This document shows positions 1 through 8,278 of a stretch of 56,726 bases of DNA, piece after piece. This DNA comes from Anaerovibrio lipolyticus (GTDB lineage Bacteria; Bacillota; Negativicutes; Selenomonadales; Selenomonadaceae). The notes beneath the pieces are model-generated. The model ran no database searches, had not been told where the DNA came from, and saw only the letters and a program-made list of their open reading frames with translations. Numbering within the stretch: the first letter of the stretch is position 1; each line of letters begins with the position of its first letter. The position numbers were made by a program, and so were the translations under genes. The DNA lies in contig NZ_JADYTY010000011.1 in NCBI RefSeq assembly GCF_021531495.1, positions 1 to 56,726 on the forward strand. Direction: 5' to 3'.

Positions 1-71
1 GTATTTCGAGAAAATTTTGATTTCATATTTACGATAGTAGAGAGATAGGCATCTCGATAAATCAGAATTTA

Positions 72-100
72 TTGCACACTATTGAGGTTTGTAGTATAAT
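72..100 (+). promoter_or_regulatory. Sigma-A-type promoter of a short non-coding unit
   Basis: A -35 box TTGCAC (72-77) is separated by exactly 17 bases from a perfect -10 box TATAAT (95-100). The next strong signal is an intrinsic terminator about 55 bases downstream, so the promoter drives a transcript of only about 90 nt with no evident reading frame. Confidence 0.65.
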
Positions 101-106
101 GAATAC

Positions 107-196
107 AAAGAAAGTGCTACCGATAGACGGTTAGCCTTATGTTTTAAGCAGAAAATAACCGCTCAAGATTAGGACGCTTGGGGCGGTTATTTTTTT
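107..196 (+). ncRNA. Candidate small RNA upstream of the DUF3990-like cassette
   Basis: This is the predicted transcript between the promoter at 72-100 and the terminator at 153-196. It has no ribosome-binding site followed by an open frame. The 3' hairpin resembles the terminator that closes the neighbouring three-gene cassette (1281-1320), so the two may derive from one duplicated unit. Short promoter-terminator units like this occur as antitoxin RNAs of type I systems in Firmicutes, but no toxin peptide was recognised on either strand, so function is open. Confidence 0.4.
153..196 (+). terminator. Intrinsic terminator
   Basis: The arms AAATAACCGC (153-162) and GCGGTTATTT (183-192) are perfectly complementary, extended by CTCAAG/CTTGGG with one bulge, and followed by a run of T residues. 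A near copy lies at 1281-1320. Confidence 0.75.
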
Positions 197-276
197 GCAA
201 ATATCCAAATGAATATAGTTTTGTGTTATAATATAAATATATTTTCGTAGTATGTTTGAAGAAGGGATGCGCTTGT

Positions 277-501
277 ATGAACGAGAAAAGTCAAATTATA
301 TTTATGCAGGTGCGCCTGCTCAGATTGGCTGCAGCAACATGGAATATATCAATAAAACAAGTCATGAATTTATTTATCCAATATGGTGTTCTTGAATATA
401 TAGAGGCCGGATATGGAATTTTCCATTGTGAGGGTGATGAAGCTATTTTGGAAGATATTTCCAAATTGCTAACTAGCAAGGGGATGAAATTCAGTGCTTG
501 A
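277..501 (+). CDS. Small DUF3791-like protein
   Basis: A 74-residue protein starting at ATG 277, preceded by a GAAGGGA-like ribosome-binding site; an in-frame TTG at 256 is less likely. The sequence runs through a short helical region to IQYGVLEYIEAGYGIFHCEG and an acidic C-terminus, a pattern I associate with DUF3791 proteins, which commonly sit beside DUF3990 genes. It lies 16 bases before the DUF3990-like gene and is probably translated with it. No catalytic motif is visible. By analogy with other small partners of putative ADP-ribosyltransferase genes it could be an antitoxin or accessory factor, but that is inference. Family assignment is from memory. Confidence 0.6.
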   Translation: MNEKSQIIFMQVRLLRLAAATWNISIKQVMNLFIQYGVLEYIEAGYGIFHCEGDEAILEDISKLLTSKGMKFSA

Positions 502-517
502 ATTAACGGAAGGTAAA

Positions 518-1081
518 ATGCTTTATCACGGCAGCTATTGTGAGGTTCAGCATCCGTTGCTGGAAAAATGCGCAAAGCATAAGGATTTTGGTAAAGGTTT
601 TTATTTGACATCTTCGAAAAGCCAAGCTGTAAAGTTTTTGAATATATCTATAATCAAGGCATTATCTAGTGGATTGATAGACGATATGCAAAATTATGGA
701 TATGTATCTGTATTTCAAGTGGAAGATATTGAAGATTTATTAGTAAAAGCCTTTCGAGATGCAGATCAGGAATGGCTACATTGTGTGGCTGCACATAGAA
801 AAAGAAAACTATTTCCGGATATTGTGAAAAAGATGGCCGATTATGATATTGTTGTGGGCAAAATAGCAGATGATGCTACAAATGCAACTTTAACAGCATA
901 TCTTTCAGGAGTGTTTGGCGAAGCTGGGGAGGAAAAAACAGATGAATTTTGTATTTCCAGATTGTTGCCTAATAAGTTAAAGGATCAGTATTGCTTTAAA
1001 ACCGAAAAAGCTTTAAAGGCTTTGCGTTTTGTAGGATGTGAAAAAATATGCATGAAGAAACCATATCCAAGGATAGATTAG
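518..1081 (+). CDS. DUF3990-like putative ADP-ribosyltransferase-fold protein
   Basis: A 187-residue protein. ATG 518 is preferred because GGAAGG lies just upstream and because DUF3990 proteins usually open with a (M)LYHGS motif; an alternative GTG is at 494. The N-terminus MLYHGSYCEVQHP, then DFGKGFYLTSSKSQA near residues 27-41, matches the H...Y pattern of the H-Y-[EDQ] ADP-ribosyltransferase group: His of YHGS and Tyr of GFYLT. The middle segment YDIVVGKIADD is also typical. It sits between two small genes with overlapping or near-abutting ends, which suggests a three-gene unit, possibly toxin-antitoxin. The substrate is unknown, and the third catalytic residue cannot be assigned by eye. 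Confidence 0.7.
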   Translation: MLYHGSYCEVQHPLLEKCAKHKDFGKGFYLTSSKSQAVKFLNISIIKALSSGLIDDMQNYGYVSVFQVEDIEDLLVKAFRDADQEWLHCVAAHRKRKLFPDIVKKMADYDIVVGKIADDATNATLTAYLSGVFGEAGEEKTDEFCISRLLPNKLKDQYCFKTEKALKALRFVGCEKICMKKPYPRID

Positions 1082-1299
1082 CATATACCATTGATTTATT
1101 GGTTACTATGGTGGTAGAGGAGATTGCAGAGAATACAGGACGAGATCCTAAAGTAATTTTAAATGAATTTATAAATTCAAAAACAGGAACTGCTCTTTAT
1201 AATGCATCGTCAAAATTATGGTGTGCTGGGCCCTCATATATTGTGGAATTGTATAATAATGAGAAAGCAAGAGGCGACACAATGACCGCTCAAGTTTAG
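1048..1299 (+). CDS. Small conserved partner of the DUF3990-like gene
   Basis: An 83-residue protein that overlaps the DUF3990-like gene by 34 bases in another frame, implying coupled translation. The central segment SKTGTALYNASSKLW followed by GPSYIVELY is a recognisable pattern in small proteins encoded next to DUF3990 genes. The first half is helical with VVEEIAENTGRD. The last codons (MTAQV) lie inside the stem of the terminator at 1281-1320, so either the true product is slightly shorter or the terminator doubles as coding sequence. I do not recognise a biochemical function; a role as immunity or regulatory partner is a guess from position. Confidence 0.6.
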   Translation: MHEETISKDRLAYTIDLLVTMVVEEIAENTGRDPKVILNEFINSKTGTALYNASSKLWCAGPSYIVELYNNEKARGDTMTAQV

Positions 1300-1320
1300 A
1301 GACCTGGGCGGTTATTTTCT
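1281..1320 (+). terminator. Terminator closing the DUF3791/DUF3990-like cassette
   Basis: The stem AATGACCGCTCA pairs with TGGGCGGTTATT with G-T pairs and is followed by a T-rich stretch. Its sequence is closely related to the terminator at 153-196, and it overlaps the stop codon of the last cassette gene. Confidence 0.65.
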
Positions 1321-1324
1321 TTTA

Positions 1325-1353
1325 TTGATATTTAGGGTTAACGTATGTATAAT
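1325..1353 (+). promoter_or_regulatory. Promoter upstream of the ecfA operon
   Basis: The boxes TTGATA (1325-1330) and TATAAT (1348-1353) are separated by 17 bases. A hairpin with T-runs follows at once (1371-1425), so the promoter either makes a short RNA of about 60 nt or drives ecfA1 through an attenuator-like leader. Confidence 0.6.
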
Positions 1354-1370
1354 GTTGGTTGACAATAGAT

Positions 1371-1425
1371 AAACACACCCTTGGCAACTACAGAGTCTTT
1401 GGTGTGTTTTGAGAAGTTTTTTAGT
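1371..1425 (+). terminator. Hairpin with T-runs in the ecfA leader
   Basis: AAACACACC (1371-1379) pairs with GGTGTGTTT (1401-1409) around a 21-nt loop, and T-runs follow at 1406-1410 and 1417-1422. It is either a terminator of a short RNA or an attenuator before ecfA1. No known riboswitch core was recognised. Confidence 0.5.
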
Positions 1426-1495
1426 ATGATTTGGCGGTTTCAGTAGACGAATTGTAATTCAGTTTGCAGGGAAGCAGTCAATCCAAGAGGATATT

Positions 1496-2332
1496 ATGGC
1501 TTTTATTGAATGTAAAAATCTATCTCATGTGTACAACAAGGGACTGGAAAATGAATACAAGGCTTTGGATGGTATTAATCTAAAAATCCACAAAGGAGAG
1601 TTTGTAACCATTCTGGGAACTAATGGCTCTGGTAAATCAACCTTGGCCAAGCATTTTAATGCGCTCCTACAGCCTACTGCTGGTCAGTGCTTGGTAGAGG
1701 GCATGGACACTGGGGATGAGAAGAATCTTTGGGATATTCGTGGCAAGGTGGGCATGGTTTTTCAGAACCCTGATAACCAGATTATTGCTGCTATTGTGGA
1801 AGATGATGTAGGCTTTGGGCCAGAGAATATCGGCATGGAGCCTCATGAGATTCGCAGATGGGTAACTGCCGCTCTAAAAGCAGTAAATATGGAAGAATTT
1901 CGTCATTTCGCCCCCCATTTACTTAGTGGCGGTCAAAAACAGAGAATTGCCATAGCTGGGGCATTGGCTATGAATACGGAATGTCTTGTGCTGGATGAGC
2001 CAACCGCCATGCTGGATCCAGTGGGACGGCAGGAGGTAATCTCCACAGTACAGCGGTTGAATCAACGGCAGGGGATTACGGTTATTAATATTACTCATTT
2101 TATGGAGGAGGCAGCTCTTTCTGACAGGGTGCTGGTTATGAAGCAGGGAAAGCTGGTGCAGGAAGGCAAGCCGGAGGAAATTTTCCAGAATATTGAGGCC
2201 ATGAAAAAGCTGGGGCTGGATGTGCCAGTGGCTACGGAGCTGGCCTATAGATTGCAAAAGAAGGGTTTGCCCATAACCAAGGCGATTACCAATCAGGAGG
2301 CATTAATAGAAGCATTATGTCAATTGAAATAA
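1496..2332 (+). CDS. ecfA1: ECF transporter ATPase A1
   Basis: A 278-residue ABC ATPase of the energy-coupling factor module, which powers vitamin or metal uptake by interchangeable S components. Walker [11 protein letters not shown] is near residue 42, the Q-loop VFQNPDNQI follows, the ABC signature is [13 protein letters not shown], and Walker B is [15 protein letters not shown] 1496 has AAGAGG upstream. It overlaps ecfA2 by 16 bases, so the two subunits are translationally coupled. In many Firmicutes this gene directly follows rplQ; here it follows an unrelated small-gene cassette. No S component is encoded nearby, as expected for a group II ECF module. Confidence 0.95.
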   Translation: MAFIECKNLSHVYNKGLENEYKALDGINLKIHKGEFVTILGTNGSGKSTLAKHFNALLQPTAGQCLVEGMDTGDEKNLWDIRGKVGMVFQNPDNQIIAAIVEDDVGFGPENIGMEPHEIRRWVTAALKAVNMEEFRHFAPHLLSGGQKQRIAIAGALAMNTECLVLDEPTAMLDPVGRQEVISTVQRLNQRQGITVINITHFMEEAALSDRVLVMKQGKLVQEGKPEEIFQNIEAMKKLGLDVPVATELAYRLQKKGLPITKAITNQEALIEALCQLK

Positions 2333-3195
2333 AAAATCTCAAACATATATATATGCCTAGAACTCCCTATGAGCGCTTGGCCTTGGATGATGTGAATCTC
2401 ACTATTCCACAGGGAAAGATTACGGCTATTGCTGGGCATACTGGCTCTGGTAAATCAACTTTGATTCAGCATCTTAATGGCCTGTTGGAGCCTGCTGAGG
2501 GACAGGTGCTGGTGGATGGCGTTAGTGTCATAGGCAAAAAGCCTGAGAATAAAAAGGCTCGCCGTTCTGTGGGTATGGTGTTCCAATATCCAGAGCATCA
2601 GCTTTTTGAGGAAACGGTGGCCAAGGATATTGCCTTTGGGCCAAGGAATTATGGCTGCAGCGAGGAAGATATCCAGCAAAGAGTAAAGGCGGCTATGGAT
2701 TTTGTTAAGCTGGATTATGATACCTACAAAGACCGTTCTCCTTTTCAGCTTAGCGGTGGTCAGATGCGTCGGGTAGCCATTGCCGGGGTAGTGGCTTTGG
2801 AAACTCCTTATCTGGTTTTGGATGAGCCTACGGCAGGTTTGGATCCCGTGGGACGGGAGGAACTGATGAATGGTATTGTCAAACTGCACAAAAAAAAGAA
2901 CAATACGGTTATTATGGTTTCCCATAGCATGGATGATATTGCAAGGTTTGCCGACCATGTTATCATTATGGCACATGGACGGGTACTGTTGGAGGGGACT
3001 CCGGCCCAGGTATTCAGCCGAGAGGATTTTATCCATCAGGCAGGGCTGGAGGTGCCCAGAGTGACAGCGATAGTTAAGGCTCTCAAGGCAGAGGGTGTGG
3101 CTGTTGCTACAGATGTATATAATATGGAGGATGCAGTCAAAGCTATTTGGCAGGCCTTGGCTAAGAAAAAGGCAGGAGGTGCTGGCAAATGTTGA
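2317..3195 (+). CDS. ecfA2: ECF transporter ATPase A2
   Basis: The second ECF ATPase, 292 residues. Walker A is [16 protein letters not shown], the Q-loop is [18 protein letters not shown], the signature is [13 protein letters not shown] and Walker B is [13 protein letters not shown]2-type proteins carry this [10 protein letters not shown] pattern, which separates it from the A1 paralogue upstream. It overlaps ecfA1 by 16 bases and ecfT by 7, indicating one polycistronic unit. The C-terminal lysine-rich tail ([10 protein letters not shown]) is short and unremarkable. It should heterodimerise with EcfA1 on the cytoplasmic side of EcfT. Confidence 0.95.
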   Translation: MSIEIKNLKHIYMPRTPYERLALDDVNLTIPQGKITAIAGHTGSGKSTLIQHLNGLLEPAEGQVLVDGVSVIGKKPENKKARRSVGMVFQYPEHQLFEETVAKDIAFGPRNYGCSEEDIQQRVKAAMDFVKLDYDTYKDRSPFQLSGGQMRRVAIAGVVALETPYLVLDEPTAGLDPVGREELMNGIVKLHKKKNNTVIMVSHSMDDIARFADHVIIMAHGRVLLEGTPAQVFSREDFIHQAGLEVPRVTAIVKALKAEGVAVATDVYNMEDAVKAIWQALAKKKAGGAGKC

Positions 3196-3989
3196 CAGAT
3201 ATTACTTTGGGGCAGTATTTCCCCGGTGATTCATTACTGCATCGCATGGATGCCAGAGTCAAGATTATCCTGCTATTTTTCTATATTGTAGGGATTTTCC
3301 TTTTTGATAATAATATATGCTATGGATTGAATACAGCCCTGGCTGTTTTGCTGGTTTTCCTTTCTGGGGTATCTCCTCGCATGGTGCTAAAATCCATTAA
3401 ACCTTTGTGGTGGATTTTGATTTTGACCTTTGTTATTCAGCTTTTTACTGTGCCTGGTGAGGTGATGGCGAAGCTATGGATATTCAATATTACCTACGAG
3501 GGCTTGGTAAAAGGTTTTCTTATCAGTTTGCGGCTGGTGCTGCTGATAGGTGTATCTTCTCTGTTGATGTTGACCACTTCGCCTTTAATGCTGACAGATG
3601 CCTTGGAATCTCTCTTTAGACCTTTGAAGCCCTTTGGGTTTCCAGCCCATGAGCTGGCCATGATGATGACCATTGCCCTTAGATTCATTCCTACTCTTAT
3701 GGAGGAAACTGATAAGATTATCAAGGCTCAGAAATCCCGTGGTTCAGATATTGGTGAGGGAAATTTCCTGGCTAAGGTAAAAAGCATGATTCCTATTCTG
3801 GTGCCTTTGTTTATTTCTGCTTTTCGTCGGGCTGATGATTTGGCTATGGCTATGGAGGCTAGATGTTATCATGGAGGAGAGGGGCGTACCCGCATGAAGG
3901 CCATGCGTATGCATAATGTTGATGGCAGGGCTATTGTGGTTATGAGCCTGTATATGATTATTTGTGGTACAGTGTATTTTATGTTATAG
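3189..3989 (+). CDS. ecfT: ECF transporter transmembrane component T
   Basis: A 266-residue membrane protein with several hydrophobic segments (IILLFFYIVGIFLF, LAVLLVFLSGVS, LWWILILTFVIQLF, LISLRLVLLIGVSSLLML and a C-terminal IVVMSLYMIICGTVYFML). It carries the two coupling-helix motifs expected of T components, seen here as QKSRGSDIGEG and EARCYHGGEGRTR, which contact the two ATPases. The opening LHRMDARVKIILLF is also typical. It overlaps ecfA2 by 7 bases and is followed by truA after 9 bases. Confidence 0.94.
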   Translation: MLTDITLGQYFPGDSLLHRMDARVKIILLFFYIVGIFLFDNNICYGLNTALAVLLVFLSGVSPRMVLKSIKPLWWILILTFVIQLFTVPGEVMAKLWIFNITYEGLVKGFLISLRLVLLIGVSSLLMLTTSPLMLTDALESLFRPLKPFGFPAHELAMMMTIALRFIPTLMEETDKIIKAQKSRGSDIGEGNFLAKVKSMIPILVPLFISAFRRADDLAMAMEARCYHGGEGRTRMKAMRMHNVDGRAIVVMSLYMIICGTVYFML

Positions 3990-3998
3990 GGGGATGGA

Positions 3999-4772
3999 AT
4001 GAAGCCGGAGCATAAGGAGATAATGAAGGCCCGCAAACGGAATATCAGGTTGACAGTGTCCTATGATGGAACCGCATATAATGGCTTTCAGAGACAGAAT
4101 CCACCTCAGATAGCGGTGCAGAATGTGTTAGAGGAAAAGCTGCAGCAGGTGTGTGGCGATACTATTGAGCTGGCAGCCTCTGGGCGGACGGATGCAGGAG
4201 TTCATGCTTTGGGGCAGGTAGTGAATTTTTTTACCGATGGCAGAATTCCTGTAGATAGATTGCCAAGGGCGGTAAACAGTATTTTGCCACCAGATATTGT
4301 AGTGTTGGAGGCAGCAGAGGCAGATAGAGATTTTTCTGCCAGGCATAGTGCCAAAAGCAAAACCTATATTTATCGAATTTTGCAGGGATATATTCCAGAT
4401 CCCTTTGAGCGTAATTATAGCTGGAATATTAGAAAGGAACTGGATGTAAAGTCTATGCAGGCTTGCCTTAGTATGATTGAGGGCACCCATGATTTTAGTG
4501 CCTTTAGGGCAGCAGGAGGGCCGCCAGTTAGTCCGGTGCGGACGATTTATGAAGCTGGTTTGAAGCAGCAGGGACGGATTGTGGAGCTAAGCTTTTTTGC
4601 CAATGGGTTTTTATATCATATGGTAAGAAATCTGGTGGGAACTCTGGCCAATGTGGGACTGGGCTGGACCAGTGTGGAGAGGTTCAAGGAAATTATGGAA
4701 TCTCTGGATAGAAATCAGGCCGGGGCTACAGCTCCTGCTCAGGGACTCTATCTATATAAGGTAAATTATTAA
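3999..4772 (+). CDS. truA: tRNA pseudouridine(38-40) synthase TruA
   Basis: A 257-residue pseudouridine synthase that modifies the anticodon arm of many tRNAs. The catalytic aspartate lies in SGRTDAGVHALGQVVNF (near residue 65). Other family segments are VSYDGTAYNGFQRQ near the N-terminus and FFANGFLYHMVRNLVGTL in the C-terminal half. ATG 3999 follows a GGGGGATG ribosome-binding site. Its place after ecfT is the usual Firmicutes arrangement. Length is normal. Confidence 0.95.
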   Translation: MKPEHKEIMKARKRNIRLTVSYDGTAYNGFQRQNPPQIAVQNVLEEKLQQVCGDTIELAASGRTDAGVHALGQVVNFFTDGRIPVDRLPRAVNSILPPDIVVLEAAEADRDFSARHSAKSKTYIYRILQGYIPDPFERNYSWNIRKELDVKSMQACLSMIEGTHDFSAFRAAGGPPVSPVRTIYEAGLKQQGRIVELSFFANGFLYHMVRNLVGTLANVGLGWTSVERFKEIMESLDRNQAGATAPAQGLYLYKVNY

Positions 4773-4783
4773 GGAGAAAAATC

Positions 4784-6244
4784 ATGAATACAATTAAGGT
4801 TATCGGCTTGGGGCCGGGAGATTTTGGCTATATTACCTTGGAATGTTGGGAATTGATGCAGGAGGCTAAGAATCTTTATCTGCGTACAGCCAAGCATCCT
4901 ACAGTGCCTATGCTGCAGCAGAGGGGGATTACCTTTGCCACCTATGATAGCTTTTACGAGGAAGCTGAGGATTTTTCCCATCTTTATGAGAAGATTGCCA
5001 AGGATATTGTGACCAAAGCTTTGTCTGGCATGGATATAGTTTATGCAGTGCCGGGCAGTCCAATGGTGGCAGAAAAGACTGTGGTGCTTCTCCGGGAATT
5101 GGTGGCAGGGCTGCAGGATAAAATTCAGCTGGAAATCCTGCCAGGCATGAGTTTTGTGGAAGTGCTGTATGGCAAGCTGGGTATAGATCCTATTGATGGT
5201 CTTACTATTATAGATGCAGAGGATTTTGAACAGCTGCCTGTGGATATGCCAACTGGCTTGGTGGTAACTCAGGTTTACAATCAGCAAATTGCTTCTGATG
5301 CCAAGCTGAGCCTGATGGAGGCCTTGCCAGATGAATATCCTATTACCTATATTCACAAGCTGGGCATGCCTGATGAATCCATTCGGGAGATTCCTCTCTA
5401 TGAGCTGGACAGACAGCCGGATATAGATTATTTAACCAGTCTGTACATCAAGCCTTATCCTGGTAAAAAGGAGTTTGATTTGCAGCCTTTGCAGGATATT
5501 ATTAAAACACTGCGGGAGCCGGGGGGATGTCCTTGGGATATTGCTCAGACTCATGAAAGCATTCGCAAAAATCTCATTGAGGAAACCTATGAGGTTTTGG
5601 AGGCCATTGATTTGGAGGATTATGACCTGCTTTGCGAGGAGCTGGGGGATCTGCTGATGCAGGTAGTATTCCACGGCCGTATGGCAGAGGAGGCGGGAGC
5701 ATTCTCTATGGAGGATGTGGTTCAAGGCGTGGTGGAAAAGCTGGTGCGCCGTCATCCTCATGTCTTTGGCCAGGTGCAGGCTACTGATGCTGGAGCAGCT
5801 TTAGTTAGCTGGGAGGCTATGAAGAAACTGGAGAAAAAGGAGCGGAAGCATATCCTGGATGGAGTGCCTAAGGATTTGCCTGCCCTGATGGCGGCTCAAA
5901 AATTGCAGTCCAAGGCTTCCAAGGTGGGCTTCGACTGGCAGAAGCCAGAGCCTGTGTGGCAGAAAATCAAGGAAGAACTGCAGGAATTGGAACAGGCCGT
6001 TAAGGAAGGCAAGCAGAGGCATATTGAGGAAGAACTGGGAGATGTACTGTTCTCTGTGGTAAATCTTAGCCGGTTCTACAAGGTGGATAGCGAGCTGGCT
6101 TTGCTGGCTTGTTGTAAGAAATTCCGTCAGCGTTTTGAGTATGTGGAAGGTCAGGTTAATGCCCAGGGAGGAGATTGGAGCAGCTTCTCCCTGGAACAGC
6201 TGGATGCCTACTGGAATGAAGCAAAAAATACCATAACAGACTGA
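4784..6244 (+). CDS. Tetrapyrrole methylase / MazG pyrophosphatase fusion (YabN type)
   Basis: A 486-residue two-domain protein. Residues about 1-220 form a tetrapyrrole (SAM-dependent) methylase fold: it opens IKVIGLGPGDFGYIT and contains VYAVPGSPMVAEKTV. Residues about 230-486 form a MazG nucleotide pyrophosphatase: LREPGGCPWDIAQTHESI, then LIEETYEVLEAID and LCEELGDLLMQVVFH with the EExxE/ExxD metal-binding pattern, and a second weaker MazG repeat with IEEELGDVLFSVVNLSRF. Such fusions are common in Firmicutes and are thought to hydrolyse aberrant NTPs. The methylase substrate is not established. AAGGAG lies before ATG 4784. Confidence 0.93.
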   Translation: MNTIKVIGLGPGDFGYITLECWELMQEAKNLYLRTAKHPTVPMLQQRGITFATYDSFYEEAEDFSHLYEKIAKDIVTKALSGMDIVYAVPGSPMVAEKTVVLLRELVAGLQDKIQLEILPGMSFVEVLYGKLGIDPIDGLTIIDAEDFEQLPVDMPTGLVVTQVYNQQIASDAKLSLMEALPDEYPITYIHKLGMPDESIREIPLYELDRQPDIDYLTSLYIKPYPGKKEFDLQPLQDIIKTLREPGGCPWDIAQTHESIRKNLIEETYEVLEAIDLEDYDLLCEELGDLLMQVVFHGRMAEEAGAFSMEDVVQGVVEKLVRRHPHVFGQVQATDAGAALVSWEAMKKLEKKERKHILDGVPKDLPALMAAQKLQSKASKVGFDWQKPEPVWQKIKEELQELEQAVKEGKQRHIEEELGDVLFSVVNLSRFYKVDSELALLACCKKFRQRFEYVEGQVNAQGGDWSSFSLEQLDAYWNEAKNTITD

Positions 6245-6288
6245 CTTGGAAGGATTTGGGAAAAAACCGAAAAAATTGTGGCTAAATT

Positions 6289-6317
6289 TTGCAAAATCCT
6301 AGTGTTTGTGGTATATT
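6289..6317 (+). promoter_or_regulatory. hup promoter
   Basis: TTGCAA (6289-6294), a 17-base spacer and TATATT (6312-6317) lie about 80 bases upstream of the HU gene. No clear terminator separates mazG from hup, so some read-through is possible. Confidence 0.65.
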
Positions 6318-6394
6318 GAAAGCAATTACCGAGGGAGTAAGCCTATATCGGCAGATTCCCGTGCAATTTTTAACTTTTTTGAGGGGGAAATGAC

Positions 6395-6703
6395 ATGAAT
6401 AAGTCTGAGTTAATTGCTAAGGTTGCTGAGAAAGCCGGTATTACCAAGAAGGATGCTGAGAAGGCTGTTGCAGGTATTTTTGCCAGCGTTCAGGAGGCTC
6501 TCGTTGCAGGGGATAAGGTACAGGTTATTGGCTTTGGTACTTTTGAGGTAAGGGAGAGAGCAGCCCGTACTGGCCGCAATCCACAGTCTGGGGAAGAGAT
6601 TAAGATTCCTGCCGCCAAGAGCCCTGCCTTTAAGCCAGGCAAAGCTTTGAAGGATGCAGTTAATGTCAAGAAAGCTTCTAAAGGCAAGAAGAGCAAAAAA
6701 TAA
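6395..6703 (+). CDS. hup: HU-type nucleoid DNA-binding protein
   Basis: A 102-residue histone-like protein that bends and compacts DNA. It opens [20 protein letters not shown], carries the dimer and arm segment [24 protein letters not shown], and [21 protein letters not shown]. The DNA-intercalating proline arm motif RNPQSGEEI is intact. The C-terminus is longer than the usual 90 residues by a lysine-rich tail ([11 protein letters not shown]), which may add nonspecific DNA affinity. GAGGGGG lies upstream of ATG 6395. It has its own promoter and terminator. Confidence 0.96.
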   Translation: MNKSELIAKVAEKAGITKKDAEKAVAGIFASVQEALVAGDKVQVIGFGTFEVRERAARTGRNPQSGEEIKIPAAKSPAFKPGKALKDAVNVKKASKGKKSKK

Positions 6704-6721
6704 TTTTATAGTGAGATAATG

Positions 6722-6758
6722 AACAGGAAGCAGCTTCAGGCAACGCTTCCTGTTTTTT
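6722..6758 (+). terminator. hup terminator
   Basis: The perfect 10-bp stem AACAGGAAGC (6722-6731) / GCTTCCTGTT (6745-6754) is followed by T-rich sequence, 19 bases after the hup stop codon. Confidence 0.88.
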
Positions 6759-6950
6759 ATTTCAGGCGAAAAATTTTTTTAAATTTTTTTGGTTTACAGT
6801 TGGTGGATATGGTAGGACTTTTTTTATTATTTACCGCGTAATGTTACAAAGTGTATCTATAGAAAATACAAAGGCACACTTTAAACGCACTAACATAGAT
6901 TTATGATACACCGGGTAGGGTGTGCAATGTAAAAGCTGATATACAAGGGG
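6759..6950. other. AT-rich spacer with nested inverted repeats before the ribosomal cluster
   Basis: No open frame with a start signal was found. The stretch contains interleaved inverted repeats: GTGTATC (6851-6857) with GATACAC (6905-6911), and GCACAC (6874-6879) with GTGTGC (6920-6925). They lie upstream of the main promoter at 6951, so they would act as DNA sites or belong to another transcript. Their role is unknown. Confidence 0.4.
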
Positions 6951-6979
6951 TTGACAAAGGTTTGGAGGGGTGATATTAT
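6951..6979 (+). promoter_or_regulatory. Promoter of the L7Ae-rpsL-rpsG-fusA-tuf operon
   Basis: A perfect -35 TTGACA (6951-6956), a 17-base spacer and TATTAT (6974-6979) make this one of the strongest promoters in the window. It is suitably placed about 50 bases before the L7Ae-like gene and fits high expression of the str operon. Confidence 0.85.
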
Positions 6980-7027
6980 ACTAATGCGCCTAAGTTATGG
7001 ATGTTTTCAGGCGAAGGAGTGAGATGT

Positions 7028-7273
7028 GTGACGCTGGAGAGTTTGAAGAAGGCTCAGAGGGTTATCGGTGTCAAGCAGGTAACCAAGGCCATCAACAAGG
7101 ATCAGGTGTTATGCGTATTCCTGGCCTCAGATGCAGATGGCAGGGTGGTGCAGCCGCTGAGAAGCCTCTGTGAGGAGAAATCCATAGATATGGAAATAGC
7201 TCATACTATGGGAGAATTGGGAAAGACCTGTTCCATCGAAGTAGGAGCTGCCGCAGTTGCTGTTTTGAAATAA
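7028..7273 (+). CDS. L7Ae-type kink-turn RNA-binding ribosomal protein
   Basis: An 81-residue member of the L7Ae/L30e/YbxF family encoded just before rpsL, where Firmicutes usually carry it between rpoC and rpsL. GTG 7028 is preferred because AAGGAG (7014-7019) lies 8 bases upstream; the longer ATG frame from 7001 would place the ribosome-binding site inside the gene. Segments LKKAQRVIGVKQVTKAI and CVFLASDADGRVVQPL, then LGKTCSIEVGAAAVAVL, match the family fold. The upstream neighbour here is hup, not rpoC, so the usual rpoBC linkage is broken. Confidence 0.85.
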   Translation: MTLESLKKAQRVIGVKQVTKAINKDQVLCVFLASDADGRVVQPLRSLCEEKSIDMEIAHTMGELGKTCSIEVGAAAVAVLK

Positions 7274-7357
7274 CAGCAGAATAAGTCAAAAACTGCTGAC
7301 TAAGTTGGCGGTTTTAATAAATACTAAATACTCATTTTGAAGGAAGGAGGTGCATGT

Positions 7358-7738
7358 ATGCCTACAATTAATCAGTTAGTTCGCAAGAGCAGAGAGAGCA
7401 TGCAGGAGAAATCCACAGCACCGGCATTAAAGAATTGCCCACAGAAACGTGGCGTTTGCACAAGAGTTTATACCACAACTCCTAAGAAGCCAAACTCCGC
7501 ACTCCGTAAGGTTGCCCGTGTTCGTTTGACTAATAGCATTGAAGTAACCGCATATATCCCTGGCATTGGCCATAATCTTCAGGAACATAGCGTTGTTCTG
7601 ATCAGAGGCGGACGTGTAAAGGATTTACCAGGTGTTCGTTATCACATCATTCGTGGTTCTCTGGATACTGCAGGTGTTCAGGACCGCAAGCAGGGTAGAT
7701 CCAAGTACGGTGCTAAGCGCGCTAAGCAGAAGAAATAA
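7358..7738 (+). CDS. rpsL: 30S ribosomal protein S12
   Basis: A 126-residue decoding-centre protein. ATG 7358 follows GGAAGGAGGT; an in-frame upstream extension has no support. The [16 protein letters not shown] and [17 protein letters not shown] segments are intact. Lysine 43 and the lysine in RVKDLPG, the usual positions of streptomycin-resistance changes, are both lysine, so the sequence predicts a sensitive ribosome. Confidence 0.97.
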   Translation: MPTINQLVRKSRESMQEKSTAPALKNCPQKRGVCTRVYTTTPKKPNSALRKVARVRLTNSIEVTAYIPGIGHNLQEHSVVLIRGGRVKDLPGVRYHIIRGSLDTAGVQDRKQGRSKYGAKRAKQKK

Positions 7739-7776
7739 TTTCTGACACTGAAAGATTATGGAAGGAGGCAAAATAG

Positions 7777-8247
<471 letters not shown>

Positions 8248-8278
8248 TATTGTTTGTGTAATTAAGGAGCGATAAATA

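Noticed and set aside
1-70. Short similarity (GAGATAGGCA and its complement TGCCTATCTC) between the two window ends
   Set aside because: Only ten bases in AT-rich sequence at arbitrary window borders; probably chance.
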